A stretch of 64,000 bases of DNA from Aliiglaciecola lipolytica E3 (GTDB lineage: Bacteria; Pseudomonadota; Gammaproteobacteria; Enterobacterales; Alteromonadaceae). The DNA is taken from positions 124,001 to 188,000 of the forward strand of contig NZ_BAEN01000022.1 in assembly GCF_000314975.1 (NCBI RefSeq), in the 5' to 3' direction. Numbering within the stretch: position 1 is the first letter of the stretch; every line of letters begins with the position of its first letter. The position numbers and the translations under genes were made by a program. Under the pieces are notes generated by a model. The model saw nothing but the letters and a program-made list of their open reading frames with translations, was not told the origin of the DNA and searched no databases. Shown piece by piece: positions 62,061 to 64,000 of the stretch.

Positions 62061-62971
62061 AGCGGCAGACCTGCATCACCATAATTGAGTTCATCTGCTG
62101 CGTTGCGCATCGTTTTGTCATCACGCTTGTCATAAATGACGGTGGTTGAAATATCCGAATGCCCTGCCATTTGTCTGACTGTATTGAGGTCAGCACCTTG
62201 GTCTAATAGTCGGGTGATATAGGTTCGGCGTAAGTCATGTGGTGTGACAGTAGGTAAACCTAGGTCTTTGAAGTAGCGTTTAACGAGCGAGTAAACCAGT
62301 TCACCGTTAATAGGATTAGCGGTATGCGCATGACCACCGCGTTTTACCGTACAGAATAGGTAGCCAGGCTTGTCAGTACGCACCTCTATCCAGTCTTCGA
62401 TGGTGACTTGCACCCAGTCAGGCAAGTAGACAGTGCGCGACTTGTTGCCTTTGCCTTGGGCTACGAACAGCGTGCGTTTTTCCTTGTCGTAATGCCCAAT
62501 GTTTAAGTCAGCGACTTCGCTCCTGCGCAGACCACATCCAAGCATCACCGCGAAGATGGCATAGTTGCGCAGTCCTAACGGTGTGCGGTTTTGTGCCAGC
62601 AGCCGGAATAGCTTTCGCACCTGATGCACCGTAAGCGGCGTGCCGGCATGCTGCCCATGCTTTACTTTGGGAACAGATTGAAGATTGAGATAGTGCTGTT
62701 GGTCCACTTGGTTGGTGATAACGGCAGCTTTCACCACACCTCGTATCGCCATCATGGCTCGGTTGATACTGCGTGGTGCAAAGCCTTCGCGTAGAAGTGA
62801 GTTTTGAATTGAAAGCGCCTGTGCATAATCAACACGGGCAAGTTTGGTGGGTAAATCAACAAGCGGCCAACCCATGACATCAGCAATACCTTCTAACTGA
62901 GCCTGAATTGACCGCCTGCTATTGGGTGATAATCGAGCCAAATACAGCTGATACGGACACTGTGCATCCAT
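62057..62971 (-). CDS. Tyrosine recombinase (XerC/D-like, second in the island)
   Basis: A compact integrase of 304 residues. N-terminal SAM-like core-binding domain (about 1-100) and catalytic domain with CGLRRSEVADL, HDLRRTYITRLL, and GHSDISTTVIYDKR, holding the R, HxxR, H and Y set. It begins with a strong AGGAGG five bases before the ATG. Its size and motifs are nearer to Xer/integron-type recombinases than to the tRNA-type integrase at 41071. It leads a minus-strand run with the AAA ATPase and DUF6641 genes. The 126-bp gap upstream holds its promoter region but no palindrome I can defend. Confidence 0.88.
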   Translation of the reverse strand: MDAQCPYQLYLARLSPNSRRSIQAQLEGIADVMGWPLVDLPTKLARVDYAQALSIQNSLLREGFAPRSINRAMMAIRGVVKAAVITNQVDQQHYLNLQSVPKVKHGQHAGTPLTVHQVRKLFRLLAQNRTPLGLRNYAIFAVMLGCGLRRSEVADLNIGHYDKEKRTLFVAQGKGNKSRTVYLPDWVQVTIEDWIEVRTDKPGYLFCTVKRGGHAHTANPINGELVYSLVKRYFKDLGLPTVTPHDLRRTYITRLLDQGADLNTVRQMAGHSDISTTVIYDKRDDKTMRNAADELNYGDAGLPL

Positions 62972-63097
62972 ATGAACCTCCTGAATAAGCGTTTTAGTGT
63001 GGGATTTGGAGACTGCTGGAACACAGCCATGTCCATAATGTAACGCCTATTTCAAAGGATTCCTGCCGCTGTTTTTGACCTGTTTAGTATGTAAAAA

Positions 63098-63991
63098 TCA
63101 ATGATTAAAATGAATCTCTAGCCTCGAACTTTCAATCGTGATCCCAAACATTTCGAATCGAGCATCGCACACCTCTAACACCAGCTTTGATAATGCTCTT
63201 GCAAGCCGCATCTTTGATGTATTATTGGGATCAAGCATGGTTAGCAAGTGAACGAACAATTCTCTTTCAACTTTTTGGTGCTTATCTGAAGGAAATATGC
63301 TCTCCCCAAGTGAAACATCATAATTGGATTGAAAATTGATTTTTTGCGCTGGAAAGCATTTATCTCCGAAGGTACGGCGTTCTTCATTAGAACCAAAATC
63401 CAAAGTTATAACGTGTTCGTCAAAGCTCCAGTCATTCTCTGAAAGCGCATTACTTCTTAAAACCACAGCTTCATAAATTTTGATTGCCCTAGAAAACACT
63501 TGAGCTCTAAATCCCGCTTTCCAACAGGTCACAAACATGTTTTTGGTTTTCTCAAACCCGTACTTTGTTATGCATGCCCCTATATATTCAGGGTAGACAC
63601 TATAATTGGCACTACAGTCCATTTCTGATTGCCAGCTACTAGACGGCCCCATTGACAAAAAGATATCCGGAATATCCTTCGTTAACATATCCATCCACCG
63701 CTCATCAAAGATGCTATACCTCGAAATATCAAAGCTTCGATATATAGGTTTTAAGTGCTCTGACTTATGTTCGAGATCATGCATATCGATTGAACAATAG
63801 AACATTGAACCGTTCGCCAGTAGTTCAGCTGCTATTCGGCTCAACATCGGAGTGGTTACTTCTACTAAATATTCACTGAGTTCACCATCAGTGCAGTTAA
63901 AATCATCGTTGTCTAGACACTCAAAAATTTCATCTAAATGAAATTTTAGTCCACCTAATGAGCATTTAAGCTCTTCTAACGACAAAAGCAT
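63098..63991 (-). CDS. Unrecognised protein, possibly continuing past the window edge
   Basis: An open frame of 297 residues that I cannot assign to a family. It begins MLLSLEELKCSLGGL; the nine bases beyond contain no in-frame stop, so the true start may lie outside. It is soluble and mildly acidic, with no signal or membrane helix. It contains WSFDEHVITLDFGSNEERRT and a C-terminal helix-rich part (ARALSKLVLEVCD). It is on the same strand as the recombinase and ends 126 bp before it. Confidence 0.6.
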   Translation of the reverse strand: MLLSLEELKCSLGGLKFHLDEIFECLDNDDFNCTDGELSEYLVEVTTPMLSRIAAELLANGSMFYCSIDMHDLEHKSEHLKPIYRSFDISRYSIFDERWMDMLTKDIPDIFLSMGPSSSWQSEMDCSANYSVYPEYIGACITKYGFEKTKNMFVTCWKAGFRAQVFSRAIKIYEAVVLRSNALSENDWSFDEHVITLDFGSNEERRTFGDKCFPAQKINFQSNYDVSLGESIFPSDKHQKVERELFVHLLTMLDPNNTSKMRLARALSKLVLEVCDARFEMFGITIESSRLEIHFNH

Positions 63992-64000
63992 GTCAGGGCG

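Larger units (their letters stand above)
40922..64000. mobile_element. Genomic island integrated at tRNA-Phe (right end outside window)
   Basis: Boundary evidence is the truncated tRNA-Phe with a tyrosine integrase 105 bp inside it. The content is accessory throughout: flagellin with its own two-component genes, a restriction-modification/DarTG operon, nuclease-type genes, and a second recombinase. No conjugation or phage structural gene is seen. Two integrases suggest that more than one element is stacked here. Confidence 0.7.

Noticed and set aside
40922-64000. Conjugative element or prophage
   Set aside because: No relaxase, type IV secretion, capsid, terminase or tail genes can be recognised in the visible part.
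1-64000. CRISPR array
   Set aside because: No regularly spaced short repeats were seen; the only arrays are protein-coding modules of about 550-600 bp.

Overview
The window looks like chromosome of a marine gammaproteobacterium, most likely an Alteromonadales relative (Alteromonas/Paraglaciecola type). The reasons are low GC, a Wza/Wzz/Wzy/Wzx exopolysaccharide locus with PEP-CTERM proteins, an alginate-export-type porin, LacI-controlled sugar genes and a tRNA-Phe island. This placement is inference; no rRNA or complete tRNA is present.

Positions 1-17300 form an exopolysaccharide locus. A glycosyltransferase and a polyprenyl-phosphate sugar-1-phosphate transferase run on +. An eight-gene minus-strand operon (13903 to 5050) encodes a WecG/TagA glycosyltransferase, an epimerase, a radical SAM/SPASM protein, Wza-type exporter, a CpsD-like ATPase with a degenerate P-loop, Wzz, Wzy and Wzx. 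Around it lie a jelly-roll polysaccharide-lyase-like lipoprotein, a GT4 enzyme, a JmjC-like cupin and two PEP-CTERM proteins. Both PEP-CTERM genes carry the same upstream palindrome; one also has a good sigma-54 promoter. An ArsR/SRPBCC pair and an alginate-export porin follow (17470-19959), then a REP/MITE-like inverted repeat.

Positions 20240-40557 are a complete fructan-use locus of mixed style. Bacteroidetes-type SusC and SusD are combined with two surface lipoproteins carrying GH32 domains or tandem cysteine-rich modules, a second lipoprotein GH32, a sugar-porter MFS, a LacY/CscB-like permease, a cytoplasmic GH32, a fructokinase and a LacI regulator. The same 10-bp palindrome ACAACGTTGT lies in four promoter regions, so the whole locus probably answers to the one LacI protein. 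A 4-Cys module of about 180 residues occurs six times in tandem arrays in two lipoproteins. It resembles the domain inserted in the third GH32 and may do the work of SusE/SusF glycan-binding proteins.

From 40922 to the right edge is a genomic island. It begins at a 45-bp 3' fragment of tRNA-Phe, followed by a tyrosine integrase, a NarL-type response regulator, a flagellin, and a MASE1 histidine kinase interrupted by an in-frame TAG. Next comes one long minus-strand defence operon (55910 to 46245): WYL regulator, DUF6933 protein, HsdM, HsdS, HsdR, a 37-residue ORF, and the DarT/DarG toxin-antitoxin pair. Beyond it lie a DUF429 protein, a membrane Mrr-type nuclease with zinc ribbon, a NYN-LOTUS protein, a free-standing RNA:DNA-hybrid-binding (viroplasmin) domain, DUF2787 and DUF6641 proteins, a double-AAA ATPase overlapping a second tyrosine recombinase, and an unrecognised gene at the edge. 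The right end of the island is not in the window.
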